From Paenibacillus alba (lineage in GTDB: Bacteria > Bacillota > Bacilli > Paenibacillales > NBRC-103111), in contig NZ_JABMKZ010000033.1 of NCBI RefSeq assembly GCF_013204855.1, positions 1 to 64,000 on the forward strand: a stretch of DNA of 64,000 nt, in the 5' to 3' direction. Below are positions 25,410-33,737 of the stretch, piece after piece. Position 1 is the first letter of the stretch. Every line of letters starts with the position of its first letter. The position numbers and the translations under genes are program-made. The notes under the pieces are model-generated. The model did not search any database. It was not told where the DNA came from and saw only the letters and a list, made by a program, of their open reading frames with translations.

Positions 25410-26354
25410 ATGAGATTTTCCCATCTGCATGAATTAACTGCGCTTTGTCTGAAAGAAGGGAAGCCTATCCACCAACTGATGACGGAGGAGCAGGCGCAGG
25501 AATCCGGGCGTACTCTGAAGCAGGAAACCGATAAAATGCACAGCTATTATCTGGTCATGAAGGATGCCGTGAAACGCGGACTGACGCGGGATACGTTGTC
25601 GCGAAGCGGTCTCACGGGCAATGATGCCAAACGTGCGATGGCCCTAATTGAAGTACAATCCAGTCTCTTGGGGCCGATTTCCAGCAAAGCCCTTGCTTAT
25701 GCGCTTTCCGTATCTGAGGTCAATGCCAGCATGGGCCGGATCATTGCTACACCTACGGCTGGTTCTTGCGGCGTTATTCCTGGTGTTTTTCTTAGTGTTC
25801 AAGAGCATTTTGGCTGGAGCGATGACCGCATGACTGAGGGATTGTTCACTGCTGGCGCACTTGGCTATATCATCGCCAATCGTTCGTTTGTGTCCGGAGC
25901 CGAAGGCGGGTGCCAAGCGGAAATTGGCTCCGCCGTGGCAATGGCGGCTGGCGCGCTGACTGAATTGCGCGGCGGGACGCCAGAGCAAGCTGTTCACGCT
26001 GTAGGCTTGGCGCTGAAGAATTCGCTTGGTTTGATTTGCGATCCTGTAGGCGGACTCGTTGAGATTCCCTGCATCGTCCGCAATGGCTTCGGGGCTGTTT
26101 CGGCAATCACCGCTTCGGAGATGGCGATCGCAGGCATTCGCAGCGTCATTCCGTCGGATGAGGTCATTGGCGCGATGCTCGAGGTCGGCGGCAGTATGCC
26201 GGACAAATATCGTGAAACCACTAAGGGCGGTTTAGCAGCTACGCCAACAGGAACTCGCATCATGCAGGAGCTATATGGCAAAGGAAAGTCCAGCCGTGAG
26301 AAATCGGAGACAGAAACGAAGCAGCCGGTTGCAGGAGAGGGTGATCTCAAATGA
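25410..26354 (+). CDS. sdaAA: L-serine ammonia-lyase, iron-sulfur-dependent, alpha subunit
   Basis: 314 residues. The cysteines that hold the 4Fe-4S cluster are visible in TAGSCGVIPG, CDPVGGLVEIPC and SGAEGGCQAEIGSA. RBS CAGGAGG. The 3' end overlaps the following M20 gene by 4 nt (ATGA), showing tight coupling. Serine dehydratase placed inside a mixed catabolic operon, rather than alone, suggests that serine or an analogue is a pathway intermediate. Confidence 0.93.
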   Translation: MRFSHLHELTALCLKEGKPIHQLMTEEQAQESGRTLKQETDKMHSYYLVMKDAVKRGLTRDTLSRSGLTGNDAKRAMALIEVQSSLLGPISSKALAYALSVSEVNASMGRIIATPTAGSCGVIPGVFLSVQEHFGWSDDRMTEGLFTAGALGYIIANRSFVSGAEGGCQAEIGSAVAMAAGALTELRGGTPEQAVHAVGLALKNSLGLICDPVGGLVEIPCIVRNGFGAVSAITASEMAIAGIRSVIPSDEVIGAMLEVGGSMPDKYRETTKGGLAATPTGTRIMQELYGKGKSSREKSETETKQPVAGEGDLK

Positions 26355-27562
26355 ACAACAGTGGGAATAAGCAGCAGCAATCCCTTAAATCGCTGCATGC
26401 TGAAGCACAAGCCATTAGCTATGATATAGTGGCATTCCGCAGATGTCTGCATGAAGAGCCCGAGCTTAGTTTGGACGAGGGAGAAACAGCCCGGAAAGTA
26501 GCGGATCAGCTGCGTTTGTTAGGCCTTTCTCCACGCATGGGGATTGGTGGCCATGGCATTATCGCGGACCTTATTTATAGCGAAGACGGACCAACAATTG
26601 CTTTGCGCGCTGATATGGATGCCCTTCCTATCCAAGAAGAGACGGGTCTATCCTTCTCGTCCAAGCGGCCAGGTCGGATGCATGCCTGTGGACACGACGG
26701 ACATACGGCAATGTTAGTTGGCGCGGCTAAGCTGCTGACGCAGTGGCAGGTTCCGCTTAAGGGGCGCATTCGGTTGTTGTTTCAAGCAGCGGAAGAAATC
26801 AATGCTGGAGCCAAAGCCCTGATTGCCGGCGGCGCCTTAGATGGCGTTGACGAAATTTACGGTTTGCATAATTTGCCAACGCTGGCAAACGGAATGGCTG
26901 CTACACGCCAAGGGGCGTTGATGGGCTCCGTCGACCGAATTGAGATCGAACTTACCGGCAAGGGGGGCCACGGTGCAATACCAGATCAAAGCATTGATCC
27001 GATCGTTGCGGCGTCTGCCATCGTGATGGGCTTGCAAACGGCTGTAAGCCGTGAAATTTCGCCGTTCGAGCCAGCTGTTGTGACGATTGGCAGCCTGCAA
27101 GCCGGCGAAGCGAACAACGTAATTCCCCATCGAGCTGTTCTGACGGGAACGGTCCGGACATTCGCCAAATCAACGCAACTGGGTATGGAGATGAGGCTGA
27201 GCCGAATTATTCGCTCGATTGCAGAGGCTTATCGCTGTGAAGTGGAGATTCGGTACGTGGAACAAACGCCAGTGCTGACGAACCATGATCAGTGCCTGCG
27301 GCATGTGGAATCCGTGATTGATCAAATGCTCCTTCCCGAACAGCGGGTCCAAGCTGAACCGACCATGGCTGGAGAAGATTTCTCCCTTTATCTCGAGAAG
27401 ATCCCAGGTTGCTTCTTTTGGCTTGGTTCCGGTCCGAAGGAGAATGCCGATCAAGCGTTTGGGCTCCATCACCCCAAATACACACTTCATGAAGAATGCC
27501 TGCCTATCGGCGCTGCGCTGCTAGCAGGGATTGCAGTCAGCAGATTGCAAAAAGGTGTCTAG
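26351..27562 (+). CDS. M20 family amidohydrolase/peptidase
   Basis: 403 residues. Metal-binding motifs of the M20D group are present: RADMDALPIQEETGLSFSS, MHACGHDGHTAML, and LFQAAEEINAGAKALIAGG. A small lid domain lies at residues 190-310. Members remove acyl groups from amino acids (hippurate, indole-3-acetyl-amino acids, N-acetyl-amino acids). In this operon it could release serine from an N-acyl or peptide form; substrate not defined by sequence. It overlaps sdaAA by 4 nt. Confidence 0.9.
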   Translation: MNNSGNKQQQSLKSLHAEAQAISYDIVAFRRCLHEEPELSLDEGETARKVADQLRLLGLSPRMGIGGHGIIADLIYSEDGPTIALRADMDALPIQEETGLSFSSKRPGRMHACGHDGHTAMLVGAAKLLTQWQVPLKGRIRLLFQAAEEINAGAKALIAGGALDGVDEIYGLHNLPTLANGMAATRQGALMGSVDRIEIELTGKGGHGAIPDQSIDPIVAASAIVMGLQTAVSREISPFEPAVVTIGSLQAGEANNVIPHRAVLTGTVRTFAKSTQLGMEMRLSRIIRSIAEAYRCEVEIRYVEQTPVLTNHDQCLRHVESVIDQMLLPEQRVQAEPTMAGEDFSLYLEKIPGCFFWLGSGPKENADQAFGLHHPKYTLHEECLPIGAALLAGIAVSRLQKGV

Positions 27563-27588
27563 ATGACCGTATCGTAAGCGTTCATATC

Positions 27589-27621
27589 ATTCCATGTGCT
27601 AGATTGTGCATGGAATTTTTT
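27589..27621 (+). terminator. Intrinsic terminator after the M20 gene
   Basis: ATTCCATG and CATGGAAT enclose a 12-nt loop and are followed by TTTTTT. It ends the first half of the catabolic cluster, so the SDR genes downstream have their own promoter. Confidence 0.8.
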
Positions 27622-27703
27622 GCTTTCGGGAAATTCATTGTATGGTAACATGGAAAGTGTTTATAGCACACTATTATAAAAGTACGTAGCTCAGGAGGCA
27701 CTC

Positions 27704-28462
27704 ATGGAATCAACTGCACGTTTGCAAGGAAAGCTTGCTCTTGTAACAGGAGCTTCAAGAGGACTTGGACGGCATATCGCTGTATCATTGGCCTCCGCGG
27801 GGGCTGTCGTCGCAGTAAACTATGCGAATAGCCAGCAAGATGCTGAAGAAACGGTAAGGATGATCACAGTTAACGGCGGCAAAGCCCAAGCCTTTCGCGC
27901 TGATGTAACAAGTGAGAAGGAGGTCCTCGAGCTTGTTCGGCAATCCGAGCAATATTTTGGCATCGGGATTGATGTGCTTGTGAATAACGCTACAGGGCCA
28001 CAGCCAATGCTTTCTATCGAGGATAGTACGTGGCAAACGTACTTGGATCAGCTTGATTTTTTCGTCAAAGCACCGCTGCTTTTAGCTAAAGCGATTCTCC
28101 CCGGCATGAAGCAAAGGGGACAAGGGAGCATTATTCATATCGGCAGTGAGGTCGTTCAAATCGGCAATGCCAACTTTTCCAGCTATGTCACAGCCAAGGC
28201 AGCAATGGTCGGAATGACCCGATCTTGGGCTAGTGAGCTTGGCCCACAAGGCATACGTGTGAATCTGGTTGCGCCCGGATGGATTCCCGTTGAACGCCAT
28301 GAAGGCGCTGAAATCAATGACTATCAGGCCGCAGTACCGCTGCAGCGAATGGGGGAACCGACCGATATTGCCAATGCAGTCGTCTTTTTTGCATCGGATG
28401 AGTCTAGATTCATCACAGGACAATGCTTGTCGGTAAACGGTGGTAACACGTTCGGCAGCTGA
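27704..28462 (+). CDS. SDR family oxidoreductase, FabG-like
   Basis: 252 residues, classical short-chain dehydrogenase: cofactor loop TGASRGLG, VNNAT, serine in HIGSEV, then YVTAKAA as the YxxxK motif, and VNLVAPGWIP. Length and motifs are canonical; the substrate cannot be deduced. RBS CAGGAGG. It is the first gene of a three-gene segment with another SDR and a ThuA protein. Confidence 0.92.
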   Translation: MESTARLQGKLALVTGASRGLGRHIAVSLASAGAVVAVNYANSQQDAEETVRMITVNGGKAQAFRADVTSEKEVLELVRQSEQYFGIGIDVLVNNATGPQPMLSIEDSTWQTYLDQLDFFVKAPLLLAKAILPGMKQRGQGSIIHIGSEVVQIGNANFSSYVTAKAAMVGMTRSWASELGPQGIRVNLVAPGWIPVERHEGAEINDYQAAVPLQRMGEPTDIANAVVFFASDESRFITGQCLSVNGGNTFGS

Positions 28463-28509
28463 CGGATCGAAATCCTATGATAGGGAAGTGCAGAAAGGAG
28501 TTGGCGATT

Positions 28510-29229
28510 ATGGCAAGCATCGTATGTGTGACAGGAACGGATCGCGGAGTGGGCTTGGCGTTGACGAAGCTGCTGCTGGAAGCAGGTTGCTGCGTCTATG
28601 CAGGGAGTTATTTACCGGCCAATGAAGAACACGAGCGTTTGGCAGAGAAATATCCTGGAAAGCTTCATAGCTTTGTATTGGATATAGGCAGTGATGCGAG
28701 TGTAAAAGCTGCTGCAGAGCTTATTATGAAACAAACCGATGGCTTGGATTTGCTGATTAACAACGCGGGAATCCTTGGCGATATTAAGGGAACGATTGAG
28801 GATGAATTAGATTTTGAGGACATGCAGCAGGTGTTTAATGTAACTGCCTTAGGTGCTATCCGCATGGCGAATGCATTATTCGAACCGATCATGAAGGGCG
28901 GCAAATTCATCGTTAACATCTCCTCCGAAGCAGGGAGCATCGGTCAAAGCTATCGTGAGTCCTGGTATGGTTATTGCATGGCGAAGGCAGCGCTTAACAT
29001 GGGTTCTTCCATTATTCATAACAAAATGAAAAAGGATGGCGGCCGCGTGCTGCTCATTCATCCGGGATGGGTGCAAAGTTATATGAGTGGCACATTGGAC
29101 ACCTCGGCCAGATTCACAGCGGATGAAGCTGCGGCTCATATCGTGAATCGCATTGAAAGCTGTAAGCACGTAATCCTTGATAAACCGCTCTACGTAGAGG
29201 CGCACAGCGGCAATGAAATTCCTTGGTAA
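28510..29229 (+). CDS. SDR family oxidoreductase
   Basis: 239 residues from ATG 28510 (GAAAGGAG 10 nt upstream). Motifs: TGTDRGVG, LINNAGILGD, NISSEAG and YGYCMAKAAL (YxxxK). It resembles the C-factor/sniffer-type SDRs. It lies 47 nt downstream of the first SDR in the same direction. Confidence 0.9.
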   Translation: MASIVCVTGTDRGVGLALTKLLLEAGCCVYAGSYLPANEEHERLAEKYPGKLHSFVLDIGSDASVKAAAELIMKQTDGLDLLINNAGILGDIKGTIEDELDFEDMQQVFNVTALGAIRMANALFEPIMKGGKFIVNISSEAGSIGQSYRESWYGYCMAKAALNMGSSIIHNKMKKDGGRVLLIHPGWVQSYMSGTLDTSARFTADEAAAHIVNRIESCKHVILDKPLYVEAHSGNEIPW

Positions 29230-29255
29230 TCTAAATACGAAGGGAGTAGCGGAGA

Positions 29256-29906
29256 ATGTCTACTAAACCGCAAGTCTTACTAGTAGGAGATCAAACGGAT
29301 GCTCCATGGCATCCTTTAGAGCCGGCTCAACGGCAGTTAGAATCAATTCTTGGTCAGGAGTACGAGCTTGTTGGTACGGAAGATTATGAGAGTTTTGCTA
29401 AGCTGGGTCAGGAGAACCAACTGGAGGCATATAGATTCTGCCTGTCCTATACGGACTGCTGGAATCGCAGTTTAACGCGGGAACAAACGGCGGGAATCCT
29501 TCGTTATGTCGCGGGCGGAGGTGGACTGCTGGTTATTCACAACGGCGTTTCCTTGCATAACAACTATGAGCTGCTTCAAGTTATCGGCGCTAAGTTTACA
29601 GGACATCCTCCCTATCAATCATTGACCTATTCGGCCTCCATAGCGGACCATCCTTTGCTTGAAGGCGTAGAGAGCTTCACGGTGGACGAGGAGCCGTATA
29701 TGTTCGAATTCGATCTGTTTACCAAGAAAACAGTCTTTCTTGAATATGAATACGAAGGCCGCAAGTACCCTGCTGCATGGGAAAGCAGCTATGGACTGGG
29801 CAAAGTCGTCTATCTTCAGCCAGGCCATCATGCTCCTTCGTTTGAACCAGTTTCGTATCGGAGACTGGTGTTGAATAGTGCTCGTTATGTAGCTGAACGC
29901 GGTTAA
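29256..29906 (+). CDS. ThuA domain-containing protein
   Basis: 216 residues with the class I glutamine-amidotransferase-like fold of ThuA (trehalose utilisation) proteins: YVAGGGGLLVIHNGVSLHNN, GHPPYQSLTYSASIADHPLLEG, VDEEPYMFEFD and LGKVVYLQPGHHAPSF. ThuA proteins are tied to oxidation of sugars, often next to Gfo/Idh or SDR oxidoreductases, which fits this site. The catalytic cysteine of true amidotransferases is absent as usual in the family. Confidence 0.9.
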   Translation: MSTKPQVLLVGDQTDAPWHPLEPAQRQLESILGQEYELVGTEDYESFAKLGQENQLEAYRFCLSYTDCWNRSLTREQTAGILRYVAGGGGLLVIHNGVSLHNNYELLQVIGAKFTGHPPYQSLTYSASIADHPLLEGVESFTVDEEPYMFEFDLFTKKTVFLEYEYEGRKYPAAWESSYGLGKVVYLQPGHHAPSFEPVSYRRLVLNSARYVAERG

Positions 29907-30025
29907 CTCAATAAACGAGCTTATCGAAGCCGTCTCCGAATCAATTGGGGGGGCGGTTTGCGGCAAGCGAATCTACTGAATTCCAAATGAGTTCGGCTGA
30001 GAATAACTTCTTTTGAATCTACGAG

Positions 30026-30204
30026 AGGGAACTCTGTTCCTCTATTCGTGATCCAAACAGCTATTTAGCTAGTCAGACGGAACTGCGGTACGCTAATTTG
30101 TCTAAATTGCTGGGATTTCGCAGTAAAGTGGGGAAATAAGGGATCGTACTTCCCTTTCAGCTGCAAATATCGAATTCTGAGCCAATTAGCGGATCATAGT
30201 TCCT
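30026..30204. repeat. Quad-motif palindromic element, copy 1 (divergent)
   Basis: Four related motifs around the core GGAACT...CGCTATTT: forward at 30026-30046 and 30078-30098, reverse at 30134-30154 and 30184-30204. The motifs are more diverged than in the other copies, but the order forward, forward, reverse, reverse is the same. It fills most of the 415-bp gap after the ThuA gene and ends about 55 bp before the fusB-type promoter. Confidence 0.6.
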
Positions 30205-30259
30205 TTTCGTAAGGAAATGCCGAGAATCTTCTCATTCATTATTAAAAAAATTCTTTCCA

Positions 30260-30289
30260 TTGATCTAGCAGGCTAATTTTTATTATAAT
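30260..30289 (+). promoter_or_regulatory. Promoter of the leader peptide/fusB-type transcript
   Basis: TTGATC (30260-30265), 18-nt spacer, TATAAT (30284-30289). The expected start near 30296 would give a leader of about 200 nt before the FusB-type gene, long enough for the leader ORF and hairpins. Confidence 0.6.
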
Positions 30290-30321
30290 AGTCGTATTCG
30301 GAACCGAGGGAGTTGGTAAAG

Positions 30322-30414
30322 ATGGCAATGAAAGATTGCCGGATTGGCACAGTCTCATGCAAAGCCTACTTTAGAGGCGATACTTTGCATGGGCGCAATG
30401 TGAACGACAATTAA
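30322..30414 (+). CDS. Leader peptide upstream of the FusB-type gene (30 aa)
   Basis: A short ORF not previously listed because of its size: ATG at 30322, GAGGGAG 9 nt upstream, TAA at 30412-30414. It codes for 30 residues, beginning MAMKDCRIGTVSCKAYFR. Its coding sequence contains arm 1 (30356-30366) and arm 2 (30383-30391) of a hairpin, so ribosome movement would change the RNA fold. Leader peptides of this kind control inducible ribosome-targeting resistance genes. No protein function is implied beyond translation itself. Confidence 0.6.
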   Translation: MAMKDCRIGTVSCKAYFRGDTLHGRNVNDN

Positions 30415-30486
30415 TCGCCCATTACGCATATTTCGTTTCTAATAGTGGCTTTGCACCTTATTTCATTCATTTATCCATAAATAAGG
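30356..30486 (+). promoter_or_regulatory. Candidate translational attenuator of the FusB-type gene
   Basis: CATGCAAAG (30356-30364) pairs with CTTTGCATG (30383-30391). The overlapping TGCAAAGCC (30358-30366) can instead pair perfectly with GGCTTTGCA (30447-30455). Directly beside that, CCTTATTT (30456-30463) pairs with AAATAAGG (30479-30486), which covers most of the Shine-Dalgarno sequence AAGGGG of the gene at 30499. A small GGGCG/CGCCC stem (30391-30420) lies between. Mutually exclusive stems plus a masked ribosome site are the hallmarks of an attenuator; the exact switch is not resolved. Confidence 0.6.
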
Positions 30487-30498
30487 GGCTGAACCAAT

Positions 30499-31152
30499 AT
30501 GTGTGATCCATTTATTAGAAACCACCAATATAATTTTATTAAAAAGCAAGCCGATTCACTGCTGAATGCTATTCGGACCAATGCCGATTCCAAAGTGCTG
30601 GCATCGCTAAGATATTTTACAGAAACTAAACTTGATGAGCTGTTTCCGCTTGCCACTGAAGGGCAGAAACAAATGCTCAATCGTATTTCCACATTAGAAA
30701 AAGCGGATGATTTCCAACAGTATATCAAGGCGTTAGAGCCCTATATCATTGGATTTCCCCAAGCAACAGAGAAGCAGCTCCTTAAACTGTTTCCCAAGAA
30801 TAAGAAACTTAAGCTTCCTGACTTGTCAACCATCGACCATCGTTATGTAACCTATCTGAGTTGGATGGATATTGCTACGAATAAATTGTTCATGGTCTAT
30901 CATGCCAATGGGCAATTCATTGGCATTGAAGGCAGAGCTACGCCTACCAATAAGAAAAGTTTTTGTTTTGTTTGCAATCGGTATGAGGAGCTTGTATTAT
31001 TTTCGGCGACCTCCAAAATACGGCCACCCAAGTCTTCGCCTGATTATTATAAAACAGTGGGCAATTATTTATGTATGAATAGCGCGGATTGCAATAAAAA
31101 TATCTCCGATATTTCAGCTTTAGAAAAATTTATTGATTCGGTCAACGGATAG
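30499..31152 (+). CDS. FusB/FusC-type elongation factor G-binding protein
   Basis: 217 residues. FusB-type proteins bind EF-G and free it from post-translocation ribosomes blocked by fusidic acid. The N-terminal helical domain (residues 1-90, FIRNHQYNFIKKQADSLL, TETKLDELFP) and C-terminal treble-clef zinc finger are both seen; the zinc ligands are C156 and C159 (CFVC) and C192 and C198 (CMNSADC). Length agrees with the family. Chromosomal homologues are frequent in Bacillales; whether this one gives resistance is not known. It follows a leader ORF and masked ribosome site, and is ended by a strong terminator. Confidence 0.9.
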   Translation: MCDPFIRNHQYNFIKKQADSLLNAIRTNADSKVLASLRYFTETKLDELFPLATEGQKQMLNRISTLEKADDFQQYIKALEPYIIGFPQATEKQLLKLFPKNKKLKLPDLSTIDHRYVTYLSWMDIATNKLFMVYHANGQFIGIEGRATPTNKKSFCFVCNRYEELVLFSATSKIRPPKSSPDYYKTVGNYLCMNSADCNKNISDISALEKFIDSVNG

Positions 31153-31159
31153 ACCGCTC

Positions 31160-31196
31160 AACCTCGAATTCCACTTTTGTGGATTCGAGGTTTTTT
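31160..31196 (+). terminator. Intrinsic terminator after the FusB-type gene
   Basis: AACCTCGAATTCCAC pairs with GTGGATTCGAGG (one bulge) over TTTT, followed by TTTTTT. Confidence 0.9.
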
Positions 31197-31319
31197 CATG
31201 TGTGTTACTTAGGTAATTTTAAGCAAACATTTATCCAAGTTTCAGCTTGGCTTCAAATTTTGTTCATATTTGAAAAGTAAGATAGGGGTTGTACGAAAAG
31301 AGATAGGAGTGATTATTCA

Positions 31320-32030
31320 ATGAAGGTGAATATGAAAAAAATGGCGGGTATTTGTGTACTGGTTCCTGTCTTACTAACGGGATGCGCGAGCGGCAGTCAG
31401 CCAGCAGATGGCAAAGCAGCAGCGGCAGCGAGCACGACACAGCCTGCGCAGAATCAGGATCAAGGCACCAAAGCTTCTCCGAACGCTGCGAACAATGGGG
31501 CAAACCGGCCAGCTATGAGCACGGAGCTGCGTCAAATGTTCAGTACGATGCAGACGCTCCTTATGCTTGATAAAGCCGATGGCCTAGCGATAACGAAAGA
31601 TCAAGCGCAGGTCATGCTGCCTGTAGCCGAGGAAGCTGTTACCAAAGGTGAACTCACGGATGACAACAAAACTAAGCTGCTGGAGAAACTGACAGACGCT
31701 CAGAAAAAATTCGTCGAAGACGCAGCGACACGCATGAATAACCGCGGCAACGGAAACGGTGGCAATGGTGGGCCTAATGGCGGCACGAATGGGGAGAAAG
31801 GCAACGGAGGAGGCAAACGCGGCAATGCAGCGGGAGATCCTGCGAAAACGCCTGCGGCGAGCGCGAAACCGGACGCTTCAAGCGGCAGCAGCACCGGCAC
31901 AGGCAATGAGCAAGCACCTGCCAAAGGGCAAGGAGATGGCAAAGGTCCAGCTGGCAACGGTGGCGGAAACCGCGGCTTTGGCGATCCAGGTAAGCAACTG
32001 GTAGAGCTGCTGCAAACCAAGTTGAAGTAG
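31320..32030 (+). CDS. Gly/Asn-rich lipoprotein (236 aa)
   Basis: Lipoprotein signal MKKMAGICVLVPVLLTGC with lipobox LTGC; the mature part is a surface lipoprotein. Residues 60-145 are helical (STELRQMFSTMQTLL, EEAVTKGELTDDNKTKLLEKL, LTDAQKKFVEDAATRM) and recall LTxxQ-type helical hairpins, weakly. Residues 146-225 are low-complexity (GNGGNGG, then Ala/Pro/Lys/Ser repeats), perhaps a cell-wall spacer. The last segment GKQLVELLQTKLK is again helical. RBS GATAGGAGTG. Function unknown. Confidence 0.75.
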   Translation: MKVNMKKMAGICVLVPVLLTGCASGSQPADGKAAAAASTTQPAQNQDQGTKASPNAANNGANRPAMSTELRQMFSTMQTLLMLDKADGLAITKDQAQVMLPVAEEAVTKGELTDDNKTKLLEKLTDAQKKFVEDAATRMNNRGNGNGGNGGPNGGTNGEKGNGGGKRGNAAGDPAKTPAASAKPDASSGSSTGTGNEQAPAKGQGDGKGPAGNGGGNRGFGDPGKQLVELLQTKLK

Positions 32031-32179
32031 AAGGCTACATAAGGCCGCCTCAAAGGGATGGACAAAGTTGATGATTTGTAAGTCTGGGAACTAAGATTTC
32101 TTCATGTAGACTCAGCTTCTCGCCTGTTATACTCAGCTTAAATAAGCAAGCAAATCAAGGATAAGGCGGAGGAACAGAG

Positions 32180-33721
32180 ATGAAGCTGAGTTTACAGACG
32201 TATAGATCGAAATTGATGGGCTGCTGGATTGGCAAAAATGTCGGTGGCACCCTAGGGGCTCCATTTGAATGCAAGCGTGGCGTATTTGAGGTTGATTTTT
32301 ACACCCAAGAGTTAAATGGAGAGCCCTTGCCTAATGATGATTTAGACCTCCAGCTTGTGTGGCTGAATGCTGTGGAGAAGTATGGCCGCAATGTGACGGC
32401 TTCTATATTGGGCGAATACTGGCTTTCCTATATTGTCCCGAACTGGGGCGAATACGGTGCAGGCAAAAACAACCTCAGACAAGGAATCGTTCCCCCCTTA
32501 TCAGGCTATGTGGACAATGTTTACCGCGACAGCAACGGCGCCTACATTCGCTCGGAAATTTGGGCGTGTCTTGCCCCGGGAAATCCCGATATTGCGGTCA
32601 AATACGCTTATGAAGATGCGATTGTTGATCATAGCCATGAAGGCGTATATGCGGAAGTGTTCTTTGCTGCCATTGAGAGCGCAGCTTTTGTGGAAAGTGA
32701 CAGAAATAAATTGATCGAGATCGGCTTGTCGTATATTCCTGCGGAATCCGGTGTTGCCAAAGGTGTGGCATCTGCGATAGATGCATATAAAAAAGGACTG
32801 ACTTGGCAGGAAGCACGCATTCAAGTGATGACGGATGTGCCAGGCAGCTTCGGGATTCTGGGGATGAATACGGAGGATTTGCCGCAGGACGTTCCGATTG
32901 GCAAGATGGGTTATGATGCGCCGAGCAATGTGGGGATTACGCTCATAGGCTGGTTGTATGGCGAAGGCGACTTCGGCAACAGTATTTGCATTGCCAATAA
33001 CTGCGGGGAAGACACCGACTGCACGGCAGCGACGATTGGCTCGATTCTGGGCATTATCGGCGGGGCTGAAAGTATTCCAACCAAATGGACGGATCCTATC
33101 GGGGATAGCATTAAGACGCTGTGTCTTAATTTGGGCGATCAGGGTCTGCGCGTTCCGAAAACTGTCGTTGAATTGACAGAACGGATTTTGCGTTTGGCGC
33201 CTTCGTTCTTGGGCAGTGAGCTTTGCGATGTGCTTTCAGGAGCGGAAGGGTATACGATTGCGATGAAAGAAGGCGCTCAGTTGCAAAGTCAGCCAATGCG
33301 CGTGAATGCTTGGCTGAATCGCAGCTTCGCGGATAAGCTGGAACAAAGTCCTTTCCAAGTCCCTTACGATTTCACGATCTTCTCAGCGATAGTTGATTAT
33401 CAGGAAGCGCCATTTGTTCAGGATGGAACCGCTAAGAAGATTAAACTGATCATCGACAATCAGTTGTTTATGCAGCAATGGCTGCAGATCAAATGGCATT
33501 TGCCGGCTGAATGGAGCATCTCGCCAGGCCCGAAAGTTGCTTCATCGCTGGAGAACTACCACTGCAATGTCGGCAGAACAGAGCTTGAATTCACGATCTA
33601 TCCTCAAGGCTTGCAGGAAGCCAGATATGATCTCATTGTCGAAATTACTTCGCAAGGCCGGCCGACGAAAGGACTCATTCCGATAGTGCTTATGAACGGG
33701 GTACCGAAGGCTAATAGTTAA
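32180..33721 (+). CDS. ADP-ribosylglycohydrolase family protein
   Basis: 513 residues. The N-terminal 350 residues carry the ADP-ribosylglycohydrolase fold with its metal-binding motifs: GCWIGKNVGGTLGAPFE, PNDDLDLQLVW and NNCGEDTDCTAATIGSILG. The C-terminal 140 residues are beta-rich and probably form a carbohydrate-binding or Ig-like domain. Large two-domain members in Bacilli are often found with sugar-catabolic genes and may act on N-glycosides rather than ADP-ribosyl proteins. RBS GCGGAGGAAC. A convergent AraC regulator follows. Confidence 0.88.
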   Translation: MKLSLQTYRSKLMGCWIGKNVGGTLGAPFECKRGVFEVDFYTQELNGEPLPNDDLDLQLVWLNAVEKYGRNVTASILGEYWLSYIVPNWGEYGAGKNNLRQGIVPPLSGYVDNVYRDSNGAYIRSEIWACLAPGNPDIAVKYAYEDAIVDHSHEGVYAEVFFAAIESAAFVESDRNKLIEIGLSYIPAESGVAKGVASAIDAYKKGLTWQEARIQVMTDVPGSFGILGMNTEDLPQDVPIGKMGYDAPSNVGITLIGWLYGEGDFGNSICIANNCGEDTDCTAATIGSILGIIGGAESIPTKWTDPIGDSIKTLCLNLGDQGLRVPKTVVELTERILRLAPSFLGSELCDVLSGAEGYTIAMKEGAQLQSQPMRVNAWLNRSFADKLEQSPFQVPYDFTIFSAIVDYQEAPFVQDGTAKKIKLIIDNQLFMQQWLQIKWHLPAEWSISPGPKVASSLENYHCNVGRTELEFTIYPQGLQEARYDLIVEITSQGRPTKGLIPIVLMNGVPKANS

Positions 33722-33737
33722 GTTTTGTTGCTAAATC

